A DNA stretch of 64,000 nt, taken from the NCBI GenBank assembly GCA_030077755.1, contig JAQJZZ010000007.1:1116001-1180000 (forward strand), read 5' to 3'. The DNA is from Filosporella fistucella (Eukaryota; Ascomycota; Leotiomycetes; Helotiales). Shown here piece by piece: positions 1 through 11,184 of this stretch (positions are counted from its first letter, which is position 1; each line of letters opens with the position of its first letter). A program made the translations under genes and the position numbers. The notes below the pieces were generated by a model, which saw only the letters and a list, made by a program, of their open reading frames with translations, made no database searches and was not told the origin of the DNA.

Positions 1-648
1 GCTGGTCTTTACAAGGGTATGTTTCCACCATGTATCTGAGATATGCCCGTTATACCAACTCACATAGGTATTGGACCCAAGGTCACCCAAAGTGTGCTTA
101 CAGCAGCCTTCTTATTTGCATTCAAAGATGTTCTCTATGAGCAGACCATCAGACTTCGTCGAAGTATGGCAGCAAAAGCTTTGCTTGCCAAATAAATGTT
201 TCCAATAGATAAAACATAAGGGAGCGGGAGACCTCAAGCCTCAAAATCGTAGGTGATGTATGATACGCGGGGCATAGAACTGAGACGGGGCATTAGGATA
301 TCCACGTCAACAACGACTAAGGGAATGGTAGTCTTGTCAAGGTTGGCAATCTCTGTATTGTATATAATTTGAGAATGGATTCTGCTTTTCTTCCTTTTTC
401 TTTTTTCCTCACGATCTGCGCCACCCTTGAGTTGTTCGCAATATTTCATGTACTCAGGAGCGGTGCCGTGATATTCATGTGGACTGTTCCTCATTGCTGA
501 TTCTTAAAGAAGATCAAATTATTCAGACTTTTACATATTATACTAAAGAATAGAATGAAGGTATATACAGGTTTTGCAGCTGCAGCTGCAAGGCTTTGCC
601 ATTGCCCCAACTGCTATCACATAACGCATGACAATCAATAAATTTAGA
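1..648. other. intergenic, no convincing gene
   Basis: I see no supported gene. One ATG-initiated 86-codon frame lies on the minus strand at 234-494. It has a lysine/arginine-rich stretch and no family I recognise, and there are no clear splice sites joining it to anything. It could be a small gene, or the edge of one outside the window, but the evidence is weak. Confidence 0.4.
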
Positions 649-2536
649 TCAGAAGGTATGTATCCCTAACGGCCTCCACTTCCTCACAGGCGACTGCTTT
701 AACTTCTCAGGAATATACTCCGCCCCACTACACAGACTCATAAACGAGGGGCTATGCGCGTCTTCTAACCACAGCATATTGTTTAATTGTTGCTTCAACT
801 GTTCCACATTCCTCAAACCTAGTCCGGGGAGGGAACGGTGGATCTCATTCGAATACCAATTTCGAAGAGACTTTTCGCTTTCCATTCCACCCATCGCCAT
901 ACACCAGACTCTTAACAGCCCCAGATCAGTCCAATCCCCCACATCTTCCGCAAGATACCATCTCAATTTCTGGACGTGCAGGGTAGTGACCACTCCATTG
1001 ATACCAAAGAGTCGTCTCGTCTCCGCCAGGTAGAGGATACATGCTATTCGGCAAGCTTGCAGCACGTGTTCTTCACTAGGATCAGCACTCATTGTTTTGC
1101 CGGCATAACTCAGAAGACGATGTAACAGAGGATATATGAAGCCTGTGGAGAATTCGCCATTTTTCAGGATCTTGCGGTCAGTACGAATGATTTCGCGCTG
1201 GAGATGGGAGTTGAAACGAAGCATGTCTGCCATGATACTTAAGAGAGGCACTTGGGATGGAAAACGATGTAGCCAAGTGGCTAGGTTGTCGTCTGCTTGC
1301 AGTGTGATAGCGAGGCATGGAAGGAGAGAATCAATTTCGGGTACAAGTTGGGACGCGAGAGGAAAGCGGGGTGGTGCGTCTTCTATCTGTAAAAATATCA
1401 GTCTGATACGACTCGTCTATTCTGTAGTTGGGATTTGTGTGTCAATTTGTGAAGTTAATATCAAATGGCATGAAAACTGCCTTATCAAGAAAAAGTGTCT
1501 CTTACACAAGATCCATTAACGTCGGACCTAAAAATGTGTTAGCAGTTGGTTGACGACCAGAACGAGAGTCATTACCAGCCCAGTAAAATTCGTACGAGTC
1601 TGTTATTGTCAAGTGTTTCGACCCCACCACGTAAGCGAATGATCTCTTCAACTCCGTTGAGATGTGTACGCCATGCAGCTTGGTTACCGGTATACGACTG
1701 GGTATCATGTAAGTACGTTTCAGATGCAGGGGAATAGGAGGCGTGGGGGGACCAACATGATAGCAGGCAAAGCCTATGACTGCACCAATGAACTCATCTG
1801 ACTTTGCATGCTTTTCGTCTGCTATACCCTTATTTATCAACTTTATTGCAATTGCATGATGGTAAAGTGAGTCGTAACAAGTGGAGGGATCAATTGCGGC
1901 ATCACGAGAACAAGCGATGTTTAATAGCGCGTTCGAAAGTACTTGGTGGAACGCAGCCGGGCCCATCAGACTGACTGGAAAGCAGGCATCACGGAATGGT
2001 GCAACATTGATATACCTATCATCAAATGCTAGAAATATTTAATAAGGCTTTGATGAAAGTCAATCAGAGCTTCGCTCACCTCGATCAATGAGCATTCGTG
2101 TTTTGTCGTTCATGTCTACCGGCCATATCACAAAGGGATCTATTCGACCTGTCCATAATCTGTCGACAGCGTATAAAACCTCGGCACGAGATTGCTGCTG
2201 ATCTATTGACCCATTAAGTGGCTGATTTGACGAAGTCTCTAATGGGATTCGAGATGAATTGGATAGAATAGGAAGATCAATTTCTTGGTGTGCCAATAAT
2301 CCACCACATGATGGGATAGTGGGTATGCGAGCATCGAGATGGGCTGACTTTGCCTTTATCGGGAACCTCGCCTTTTCCTCTATGCTAGGAAGAACTTCGA
2401 GATCAAGCCTCGGATTGCATTTTTGTTTGCGCCTGGATATCCCAATGTCCTTCATGACATGTTTGCGGATGGTAGTTGAAGTAGCTTTACTTTTATTAGG
2501 CCCCGTTTGGGTAATGAAAACCAGAGAAGGCGCCAT
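649..2536 (-). CDS. fungal-specific transcription factor domain protein (DUF3468-like)
   Basis: Three exons: 2536-2080, 2028-1508 and 1386-649, joined by introns of 51 and 121 nt with GT-AG ends; the spliced frame gives 571 aa. The start is an ATG (2536) followed by a short N-terminal motif in which a hydrophobic VFIT-type strand precedes a basic RKHVMKDIG segment. That is the usual opening of ascomycete proteins that carry the fungal-specific transcription factor domain (PF11951-type) without an obvious zinc cluster. The middle and C-terminal parts (for example ACRIACILYLAETRRLFG and a Trp-rich segment near the end) resemble the alpha-helical regulatory domain. No Zn2Cys6 motif is visible, so direct DNA binding is not supported. 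Target genes are unknown. The family assignment is from recalled sequence style, with moderate certainty; exon boundaries are well supported by frame continuity. Confidence 0.75.
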
Positions 2537-4285
2537 TTAAATGCTTCTGGGATGAAGAAGATGTGTCAGAATACTCGAAATGCAAATAGAACTTTCGGTA
2601 GAGGCACTTGGCAGCCGGCTGGAAAGGGGAAAATTGACAGTATTGCACCTCAACTTACAAGGTGACGGAATAAAAATTGTGAAATCTTTATATTTTCCAC
2701 AAGCAAAGCAGAAGGCGGGAGGCTGTGATGCCCAAAAAGGCGACAGTTCCTCCCACAACTCGTGGGTTTGTGTATAAGTATAGAAAGAGGTGTTGCCCTT
2801 GTCTACATAGCAAAAATGCAAAGTGACTGATACCATTGCCCTGAATAGGTCTAGTGGCTCAAGGCTGAAGATTCAATGCACCATGCTGACTGATGGAGAA
2901 GGAAGATCTTCCTCGGGTCCAGACTGGCAAAGCGAATCACATCTCTGGAGCTATTTTGAGGGCGTGGATATGACATTAAATCCACCGAAAAGGCTGATCT
3001 CTAGCCACCAAGGACATGTTCGAAAATTTAGAAGAAGTCGGAGGAAATTGCAGACGAGAGGGGATCGAGGATGATGAGTTATCAAGGTTAAGAAGCTAGG
3101 CCACTCTGGGACAAAGTTTTGTCGCTAACAGCTGTCAACTTGTACCTCCTTTCGTCTCCCATACCCTCCACAACAGAACAGGCTGAGAGTCAAATCCTGT
3201 TGTCCGAATCAAGCAGCAATCCCTCCAAGTATCATGATGCCAAACAAACGTTGGCCCAAGAAACCCAGTCGAGCATAATTCGATCATTTCCCTTTACTCA
3301 TTGCTAGGACCTCAAATTTCCGCTTTCAATTTTGGTTTATTGAGTCGTTGGATACCTGGAGTTGTGGACGTGAGCGAGCGATAGAAGGAACTAGCGGGTG
3401 AACACCCTCATTCAAGAGTAATATTGAGCCGCAACTCATCCACGTCAAGGGTCTTATTGCTTCCCCACCCGGCTATGATTTCTCTGATCTAGCCCTATCT
3501 AGGACTTGTCGAGTGGCATAGAGTTCTCACGAGAGTCAGGCAGGCCCAGACACAAACTGTTGTAAGACACCACCCGTTCTCGCCTTACTTCACGCGGTTG
3601 ATTTGACAGAAGGATCGGATGGTCTCTTCCACATGGCAAATTTTAGCCCCCAATGCCCGAAGTCAGGTTGTTGGTTGGAGAAGCAAATTTTTGCAGGGCT
3701 GAATAATATGCGGACAGACGAATCCTGAGACATTCCCTGCACCCCTCAGAATGCACCTGCAAGTGCAAATGCATGTTTGACACTTCGGCACGCTCTTTTG
3801 GTAGATTCCCACGTCGCAGGTAAACACAATCAAGCTCAATCAAACGCTTTTGCTCAAGCTATAAGCGCTGAAAAATCGCAAGCGAGAGCTCACGAGCACT
3901 GCAGTGCAGCAGCATTAACCCTTGGTAACACATTGGATGAATTTCTATTACCCCCTGCTTCGCTGCCTTGTTAAGTCAGCAGCAATCTTCCAGTGATATT
4001 CTGTGCCGCAAACCGCAGGGCACAATCTCGGTCGCTGACTGGAAGTTAAGGATCTGATATGCAGGTTAAGACCTCCATAAGTTTTGTGTATCTGCAGTAT
4101 CGTATCAGGAAGCCCCCCTGCACCTCAATCCTGCTGGAGTCTCCTGTGGAGAATGGGGGCTCTTGGTCCATTGGATTGCAGGATTTCCATAAGATTTTCA
4201 TCTTTCATCACCAAAGATCTGCCCGCCGACTAGAGGTCAAGAAGGCCAGAAAGAGTTTTGTTAAATGCCTTGACGATTCACAATT
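2537..4285. other. intergenic
   Basis: Separates two divergent genes (start at 2536 on minus, start at 4286 on plus) and must hold both promoters. Several short frames exist but none has family resemblance or good splice context. I see no repeat or RNA gene. Confidence 0.5.
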
Positions 4286-5769
4286 ATGAAATCCTTCCTA
4301 TTATTGGCACTTGCATCACAGACAGTGGGACAAGCTCTGCTCTCAGTCCTGCAGACAAGACCCGGTGTACTTGACACGCTCAATTTTTATATCAACTCAT
4401 CGACGACACTGACAAAGTTACTGACATCGGCAAACAATTTCACGTTTTTGGCTCCTTCAAATTCTGCATTGCAGTCCTGGCTTGCAAGTCGAGGGTCTAC
4501 ACCTCTCACTCAAGATGAAGTGGATTCTACTCTGTCTTATCATTTACTACATGGCGGCTTTCCCACTGTCTCCTTCTCATCAACACCCGAGTTCGCGAAT
4601 AGCAACTTGACAAATTCCAACTATGCAAACGTAACTCAAGGCCAGGCTGTCGAGCTGGTTTCAACGCAGAATGGAGCGCAGTTTGTCACTGGCAACAAAA
4701 GTGTTACCACTATCGCTACACATGTAAGCGGTTGTGACGCGGATTTTCAGGACGTGGCGGTACTAAATCTTCTAGGATATTGTGTGTACGGGAGGTTTAA
4801 TTCACATCGTCAACAGCGTTCTTAACATTCCAAAAGGAATTGTCGAGCTGTTGACCCAGTCAAATTTAAACTTCTTCATCGGTATGTGAATGATACTTAG
4901 GCTTCAGATTGATGCTGATGGTGTGTTTAGGGATTCTAAACAAAGGCGGCTATCTCAATGCCGCTGCCCAGCCACTTGTACGACCTGTTCTAGACAATCC
5001 GAATCAGACAGTTTTTGCTCCTAACACAGCGGGAGCATTAGCATCATTCTCTTCTATTTCAGCAAGCGCATCCCAGGCAGATCTAGGTGCTATGCTCAAT
5101 TACCATGTCGTGCCAGGATATATCGGATATAGCTCCTCTTTGCGCGATGGAATGGTTCTGAAAACTATTCAAGGAAACAATTTATATATCTCAGTCATTG
5201 GGGGTGATATCTACGTCAACTCTGCAAAAGTCATAGCTTCTGACTTTCTCGTCGCGAATGGCGTGCTTCATACAATTGACATGTGATGCCTCCCCCCGCA
5301 TATTCTGAATTATGTCTAATGAACTCTCAGTCTACTAGACAGGAACAATGCCACAAGACCAACCATCACAGCCAGTTCTACTTCAAGGACCTCGGCACCT
5401 ACATCCACACGCTCCTCTGAGCCACTAAGTACACCGGTCCCTGGTCTTACTGTGGCCGCCAAAGCTGGAATTGGCGTTGGCATCGTTTTGGGTGCAGTCG
5501 CATTAGCCGCAGCACTTTGGTTCTTCAAGTGGCAGAGACGAAGACGATCAGCAGTCAAAGAAATGCAAATTTCGACTCCTTTCATCTCGGAGATAGGCAC
5601 TGGATCTCGACAGGGTCACCGAGGACTGGACCCGAATTCGAGCGAGACGACTCAAGGGACAATAAACAAAATCGCGCCAAGCCAACATGCTGTTGAACTT
5701 GAAGCATCAAAGCAGGAATATCGGAACAATAAGCCGTTACCAAAACCATTTTTTCAAATTCGGATGTAA
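4286..5769 (+). CDS. fasciclin (FAS1) domain membrane protein
   Basis: Four exons: 4286-4723, 4776-4881, 4931-5282 and 5331-5769, giving 444 aa. The N-terminus (MKSFLLLALASQTVGQ) looks like a secretion signal. Two FAS1 domains follow. The first has NFTFLAPSNSAL and, across intron 1, the conserved block DIVCTGGLIHIVNSVL; the second has QTVFAPNTAGAL, a LNYHVVPG motif and NGVLHTID. After a Ser/Thr/Pro-rich stalk there is one transmembrane helix (about residues 350-372, AGIGVGIVLGAVALAAALWF) followed by a basic cytoplasmic RRRR patch. FAS1 proteins are usually cell-surface adhesion or wall-associated proteins, but the ligand here is unknown. Several N-glycosylation sequons (NFT, NLT, NVT) fit an extracellular position. 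All three introns preserve the frame and restore canonical FAS1 motifs, so the model is strong. Confidence 0.85.
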
Positions 5770-6168
5770 GATAGTGGATACCGGATCGAGTTCTCACAGA
5801 ATGTATTAGTAGTATTGTAATATTCATGGAATTGGGTCAACTTATACTCTATTTCTCGAGCGAGAGCTGTTAAGACTTTTATGGATTTGGGCCAAAGTTG
5901 CGAACACATCTTTTGTACTTTATAACGTTCTTAGAGGTGGAAACGTATTGTGATATATGCCATGATCATTTAGCGTCTAAGGCCTGTATCATAATTAAAT
6001 CATACTTTGTAACCCCGTTCTAAGATTGGCTGACCACAGTTCATGACTTCAAGTCTTGCTTAATTCTCTATGCCTCGCTTGGTCTAAGGAGGCATATACT
6101 CTCTACAGGGGTGAATAGATGTTAAATGGGAAAGCCAATACCAGGAGGAGTCTGTCGAATACTACCTA
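5770..6168. other. intergenic, 3' of fasciclin gene up to transposon
   Basis: AT-rich sequence between the fasciclin stop codon and the left end of the Tc1/mariner element. Probably 3' UTR and terminator. No ORF of interest. Confidence 0.5.
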
Positions 6169-6188
6169 CAGGGCCTTTTAATTGTAAA
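6169..6188 (+). repeat. left terminal inverted repeat of Tc1/mariner element
   Basis: CAGGGCCTTTTAATTGTAAA, preceded by TA. It pairs with 7499-7518 in inverted orientation with two mismatches. Confidence 0.9.
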
Positions 6189-6310
6189 TTCAGGTGATTT
6201 TTGCCACCCGCTCAGCCCACACCTCACCTGTTGTAAGCAAGGGCCACCCACCAATTATATTTTAGGATTCTTCCTCCCTCCCTTTTACCTTTTATGCTGC
6301 TTTAGCAATA

Positions 6311-7384
6311 ATGGATTCTGAAATTGAAGCTATTCACATACCTATTCCGAAGATCCATAGAGACCTCTCTCGTGACGATAAGCTTAGGCTACACACCCTC
6401 TATTATACCGCGGGTTGGTCTATGCATGACCTCCTTTTGCAGCACCCTCAATTCTCACGGCGCCAAATCGATTATGCTCTAGAAACACGGCTCACGCCAC
6501 AAAAGAAGGGCAATTGCGGAAGGCCTAGGCTTCTCGATACCCCTAAAAGAAAAGAGCTCGTACGCTGGGTTACTTCGAATTCATTTACACGCGAAATACC
6601 ATGGGCAGATATCCCTAAGTGGCTTAAATGGGGTGGATGGTGTGGAGAGAAGGCTATACGGAATGCTTTAAAGAAAGAGGGTTATTGCCGTGGTGTGAGA
6701 AGACGCAAACCACCACTTTCTGCAGAAAACCAGCGTAAAAGGCTCGAATGGGCTCTTGAGCATGAGCATTGGACCTTAGATCAATGGGATTTAATCTTTT
6801 GGAGTGACGAGAGCTGGATGCAGCCTGGTTATCACAAACGGCAGTGGGTTACAAGGCTAATTGGCGACGCAGAGCTTTACCATCCGGATTGTGTAGCCCA
6901 TAGGTGGCAAAGGAAGATCGGGTGGATGTTTTGGGGGGGTATGAGTGGTAAATATGGCAAAGGTTTTGGTATCTTTTGGGAAAAGGAGTGGAAGACAATT
7001 ATAAAAGAATCCTATTCCCAAAGGGTCGTTCCTCAAATTGCAGAGTATATGCGTATGCATCCAGGCCTCGAATTTCAACAAGATGGAGGGCCAGGGCACA
7101 CTGCTGCGTATACTATGGAGGTCTTTGCTAATTATGGTATATACCCCATTTTCTGGCCTCCCTTTTCACCGGACCTCTCGCCTATAGAAAGCATATGGGA
7201 TAGAATGAAGGATATTATACAAGCTTTAGATCCGCAGGTCCATAGGAATTATAGGAGGCTTAGGGCAGCAGTTCTAGAAGCGTGGGAGGTAGTCACGGAT
7301 GAAGAAGTGAGGGCCCTTGTACATAGTATGCCAGAGCGCTGCAAAGCAGTAATAGCTGCCCAAGGTGCATATACAAAGTTCTAA
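6311..7384 (+). CDS. Tc1/mariner transposase, DD34E type
   Basis: Intact 357-aa frame with an ATG start. The N-terminal third (about residues 20-130) has two helix-turn-helix-like segments separated by a GRPRLL basic motif, as in Tc1 paired-like DNA-binding domains. The catalytic DDE domain shows D166 in FWSDES, D258 in FQQDGGPGHTA and E293 in SPDLSPIESIWD. The last two are separated by 34 residues, so the triad is DD34E, typical of Tc1-like enzymes and unlike the DD35D of Fot1/pogo elements. The protein should bind the terminal repeats and cut and paste the element into TA sites. The length is normal for the family, and all catalytic residues and the full frame are present. I cannot tell whether it is transcribed, and no intron is needed. 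Confidence 0.92.
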   Translation: MDSEIEAIHIPIPKIHRDLSRDDKLRLHTLYYTAGWSMHDLLLQHPQFSRRQIDYALETRLTPQKKGNCGRPRLLDTPKRKELVRWVTSNSFTREIPWADIPKWLKWGGWCGEKAIRNALKKEGYCRGVRRRKPPLSAENQRKRLEWALEHEHWTLDQWDLIFWSDESWMQPGYHKRQWVTRLIGDAELYHPDCVAHRWQRKIGWMFWGGMSGKYGKGFGIFWEKEWKTIIKESYSQRVVPQIAEYMRMHPGLEFQQDGGPGHTAAYTMEVFANYGIYPIFWPPFSPDLSPIESIWDRMKDIIQALDPQVHRNYRRLRAAVLEAWEVVTDEEVRALVHSMPERCKAVIAAQGAYTKF

Positions 7385-7498
7385 ATAGCTTCACTTTCTA
7401 TAGAATCCAAAAGTGTATGAATGCAAAGACAGTGTAAAGCAGCATGCCATAGAGTGGTGTGAAAAAGGGTGGGAATAGAGTGGCAAAGTGTCTGTGCT

Positions 7499-7518
7499 TT
7501 TACAATTAATAGGGCCTG
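7499..7518 (-). repeat. right terminal inverted repeat of Tc1/mariner element
   Basis: Read on the minus strand, CAGGCCCTATTAATTGTAAA. The flanking TA is at 7519-7520. Matches the left end at 18 of 20 positions. Confidence 0.9.
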
Positions 7519-7772
7519 TACGAAGTAGACACACTTGATCCGTGAGTATGCCCCGAAAATACCGTGATAAAGGTGGCAGTTACGTGACATTTAACGTTTA
7601 TTTCGTCCCGTAGAGAGTAGGTAGGAGATCTCTTGCAACGTCACATGATGGTTACGTCACGCCACTCCTTACCTTCACTGCTTCCAAATCCTTATCAAGA
7701 AAACATACTCTGTGTCCTGCATGTTTTCTATTCTCCAATTTCTCAAAGTCTAGACTGTCGCAGAAATTCAAA

Positions 7773-8922
7773 ATGGTATCCAAAATTGACGCCGCAATTC
7801 TCAAAGCCCTCTCCCTCGACGCAGCAAGCACAACAATTGCTTCCCATGGTGGCAGTGGTTTTGCTAGCACATATAAAATAACCAGTGCGCGACAAGATGG
7901 AAAAGACAAATTCTACTTTGTGAAGACGGGTTCGGGAAAAAATAGTGAAGTGATGTTTGCTGGTACATAATTCCGCTCAATTCTCAATCCACTCCTCCCA
8001 TACAAAGTCAGAGTATCACGTGTCTCCCTCCTCCATCTTATCCAAATACTGACGGAGTAGAAAAGGAGAACACCAATCCCTCAATACGATCCACAATACT
8101 CTTCCCTCCCTTTGTCCAAAATCCTATAGCCATGGTCCCCTCTCTACAGGCGGTTTCTACCTCATAACTGACTTCTTGAATCTTTCCCCTCGGTCCACCT
8201 CTCACTCTTCCCCGCAATCACATCTTTCTCTCGCAACTAAAGTTGCAAAACTTCATTCTGTGCCAGCACCTATACCAAAAGGCTACAGCTCGCCCCAATT
8301 CGGGTTCCCAGTTCCCACTTGCTGTGGTGATACAGTACAGGATAATAGCTGGAAGGACAACTGGGCGGATTTCTACGCTGACAATAGATTACGACATGTT
8401 CTGGCATGCGCCGAGAAGAATAATGGGAAAGATCCCAACCTCAGGAGTTTATTGGAAATCACAGCTTCGCATATAGTCCCTAGACTTTTGAGAGATGGTC
8501 ATTTGAAAGCTGCTGGTGGAGGGAATGTCAAACCGGTGGTAGTCCATGGGGATCTCTGGTCTGGGAATCATGGGAGGGGATGTATTGGGGATGGAGAGAC
8601 TGAGGAAGTGGTGTTTGATCCTAGTAGTGCTTATGCGCATTCGGAGTATGAGTTTGGGATTATGCGGATGCTTGGGGGATTTGGAAAGGGTTTTGAGAAG
8701 GAGTATTATGATGTTAAGGGAGGGAGGGATGAGCCTGTAGAGGAGTGGGAGGACAGGGTCTTGTTGTATGAATTGTAAGTGTGCATGAAAGCGAAATGCA
8801 GTAGAGGCTGATGAGATAGGTATCATCATTTAAATCACTATTCGATTTTTGGAGGTGGGTATAAAGGTGGTGCGGAAAGTGTGATGAAGAAGCTGATTAA
8901 GAAGTTTGGGGACGGAAAGTGA
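7773..8922 (+). CDS. fructosamine/ketosamine-3-kinase
   Basis: Three exons: 7773-7962, 8066-8774 and 8820-8922, giving 333 aa, near the usual length for the family. The N-terminal ATP-binding region reads SHGGSGFASTYKI, followed by FFVKTGSG-like sequence (FYFVKTGSGK) and, across intron 1, FAGEHQSLN. The catalytic loop HGDLWSGN is at about residues 223-230, followed by VFDPSSAYAHSEYEFG, which holds the DPSxxYxHxExE metal and substrate motif. The C-terminus after intron 2 reads YELYHHLNHYSIFGGGY. Members phosphorylate fructosamines or ribulosamines on glycated proteins, triggering deglycation, and are cytosolic. Intron 1 (7963-8065) starts GTACAT, a weak donor, but the join is the only one I found that restores the family sequence. 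The gene converges on the P450 gene, with 143 bp between the two stop codons. Confidence 0.88.
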
Positions 8923-9065
8923 TGCGATGGCCATTCCATGTAGGAAAGTTCAGGAGAATGAGATTATACCACTTGAAGCAATAATATCATAGTTTTCCCA
9001 CATCTAGAGACTATACCAACAGAATAGGTCCAGTCTCTCCTATCAGACCCCCTGAACCACCTCGC

Positions 9066-10657
9066 TTACACTATTTCTCTCACCCTCTCCAATACCCTCC
9101 CCTTGAAGTTCATCTGCTTGACAAACCACCTGTTCTCCGACCTCAAGCCCTCCCTCAACAACTCCTCATCCAACTCAAAGTCAAAGTTCCTAACCAATTG
9201 TGGAATCAATTTACTCATCTCCAACAAACTAATATTCTTCCCAAAACAAGTTCGACTTCCCATGCCGAAAGCAAGCATGTACTTCTCTAACTCCCCTCCT
9301 CTCCCTTGCTCTTCAACCTCGAGCCAACGCTCTGGTCTCCATGCATCGGCATCAGCGCCAAAAACAGTGGTGTTGCGATGAGCAACCCAAGCATTGATTC
9401 CGACGGAGCTATATCCTGGAATAAAACGACCGGCAATTGTTGTACCTTCGGCAGGGACAACTCGTTGCATAGGAAGACCAGTTGCGGAGTGCATTCTCAA
9501 CGCTTCTTTTATGACAGCTTGCAGATATGGTAGTTCTTGTGCTTCCTTGAACGTGACAGGATTCGAGACCTTGCCTTCTCTTGCAGCAGAATCGATTTCA
9601 TCTTGGAGTCTCTTGTATGTCCATGGATATTTCAGTAGGTGGTATAGAATAGAAGATAATGTGATAGCAGTAGTATCACTCCCAGCTCCAATATTTGACT
9701 GACACATAGTGATGAGATCCATCCTTGTCATCTTTTCTGGATTTTCTTCGTGTGCTAGTAGGATCTTGGTCATTATATCCGGGGGTCCCTCTCTTCCAGA
9801 ATTTCGTGGGTCTTTGAGTGATCTCTGTCTATCATCGATCTGCTTCAATGTGTAATTAAAGACGTAGCCATGCCCACCAGTCTTCGGGAGGAGAGGATAC
9901 AAGAAACGGTGAATCCAAGGAAATACTCCGACGAATGTACTGTACATCCCTCTAGTATCAATCGCTTGGAACACGCCCTCCTTGTCTTCCCCCATATCCA
10001 GGAAACCGAAACGGTTTGCAAATGTGATCTCACCGATCACGTCGAAAGCATAGCATTGAAGCCAGTGCTGTAAATTGACCAGTTTCCCAACTTTAGCAAT
10101 CTCGTGGAATCGTTGCGTGAGCATCGATGTACAGTTATTGACGAATGGTTCGTAGCCAACCAAAGAGCTCATGGAGTAAAGAGATGAGAACTTTCTGCGT
10201 TGGGCGCTGTGACGATGGGGATTGAGGTCAGAGAAGAGAGATGCTTTGGTTGGATCAGGAGGCATCCAAGCCCAATACCATGGAGCCTATATCCGCTTGT
10301 TAGCTAAAGTTTTCCCACGCTTCTCTGTTTGTATCAATAACTAGCACTTGCCTTCACAAACGCATTCCCATGCCCATAGATCGTCCTCGCAGCATCCACA
10401 TTATCAATCGAGTACTCTCCTGGGGCGACCCTCACGATAGCTCCAAATTTCTTGTGCAATTCTATATTGGTCTGCTCGAATCTGCCTCTATATATCTCAA
10501 TAAAATACCATAAACGTGTGAAACGAGCGAGGAAGGGACCGGGGATATCTCGGAGAGGGTCAAGAGCTATTCGAATGAGAGAATAGAGGATGTATGCCCC
10601 GCTTCCAGCAAGCATAAGGGAGGGGAAGGAGAGGTCAAGAAGCGTTTGGAGAATCAT
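9066..10657 (-). CDS. cytochrome P450 monooxygenase
   Basis: Two exons, 10657-10352 and 10286-9066, giving 508 aa. An N-terminal hydrophobic helix (SLMLAGSGAYILYSLI) anchors the protein in the ER, followed by the proline hinge DIPGPFLARFT. The I-helix oxygen-binding motif is AGSDTT (about residue 300), the K-helix ExxR is EALR (about 360), the PERF-like motif is WRPERW, and the heme loop is FGMGSRTCFGKN with the cysteine near 448. The overall style is that of the pisatin-demethylase-like ascomycete P450s, but the substrate cannot be read from sequence. The intron appears to use a GC donor (AAG|GCAAGT), which restores FVKAPWYWAW; a GT donor 6 nt upstream (TTT|GTGAAG) would also keep frame but drop two residues. 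No other secondary-metabolism enzymes lie next to it, so a cluster is not supported. Confidence 0.92.
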
Positions 10658-11184
10658 GGCAATGAAGCTTTAATATTTTGAAACTTCAATCGATTGACAT
10701 GAGGAAATGTGCGAACATGGTTTAAGTATAACTTCAGAGATTCTGTGTGAGATTTCGTAAAAGGTATAATATCTAATACGTGTAAAGCGGATGGCGCGGA
10801 TTTCGTTTGCTCCATGGACTTGAATCGGCTCCCCACAGATGACTTGCGGGGTCAAACAGCCCCGGCAAGGGTTTGGAGGGGAGAAAAAAGGAGCCGGAAT
10901 GTGGGTGATCGCTGCTAAGGAACCTGGAGCAGAACGGCTCTGGTGGACGGTAAGGATAATGAGTGGCTCTACGCGGATTAAATCACGCCCAACCAAGCCA
11001 AATGACAATTGAAGCAATGTTAGAGGGTTAATGTCCAGCTTTGAGGAGAAAGAATAAATTAGTTGGACACTCATAACAATTGAAATGCAAAGAGAAATCT
11101 TCATATCGACGGTGCTATGCTACAATGCTAATGCGAGTGCTCAATGCCAAAAGGCAATATGTACAGTCAAGTTCATGCAAGAAT
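10658..11184. other. intergenic, P450 promoter region
   Basis: Between the PP2C stop codon and the P450 start on the same strand. No gene seen. A 144-codon minus frame here has no family resemblance. Confidence 0.5.

Larger units (their letters stand above)
6169..7518 (+). mobile_element. complete Tc1/mariner-superfamily DNA transposon
   Basis: The element is 1350 bp and bounded by terminal inverted repeats: left CAGGGCCTTTTAATTGTAAA (6169-6188), and the reverse complement of the right end CAGGCCCTATTAATTGTAAA (7518-7499), identical at 18 of 20 positions. Looser similarity (TTTGCCAC...) continues inward. A TA dinucleotide flanks each end (6167-6168 and 7519-7520), which is the expected target-site duplication. 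The inside is a single open transposase frame (6311-7384) with no stop or frameshift. There is no sign of the C-to-T decay (RIP) that often ruins fungal transposons. The element sits between the fasciclin and fructosamine kinase genes and does not break an obvious gene. Autonomy is inferred from structure only. Confidence 0.9.
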
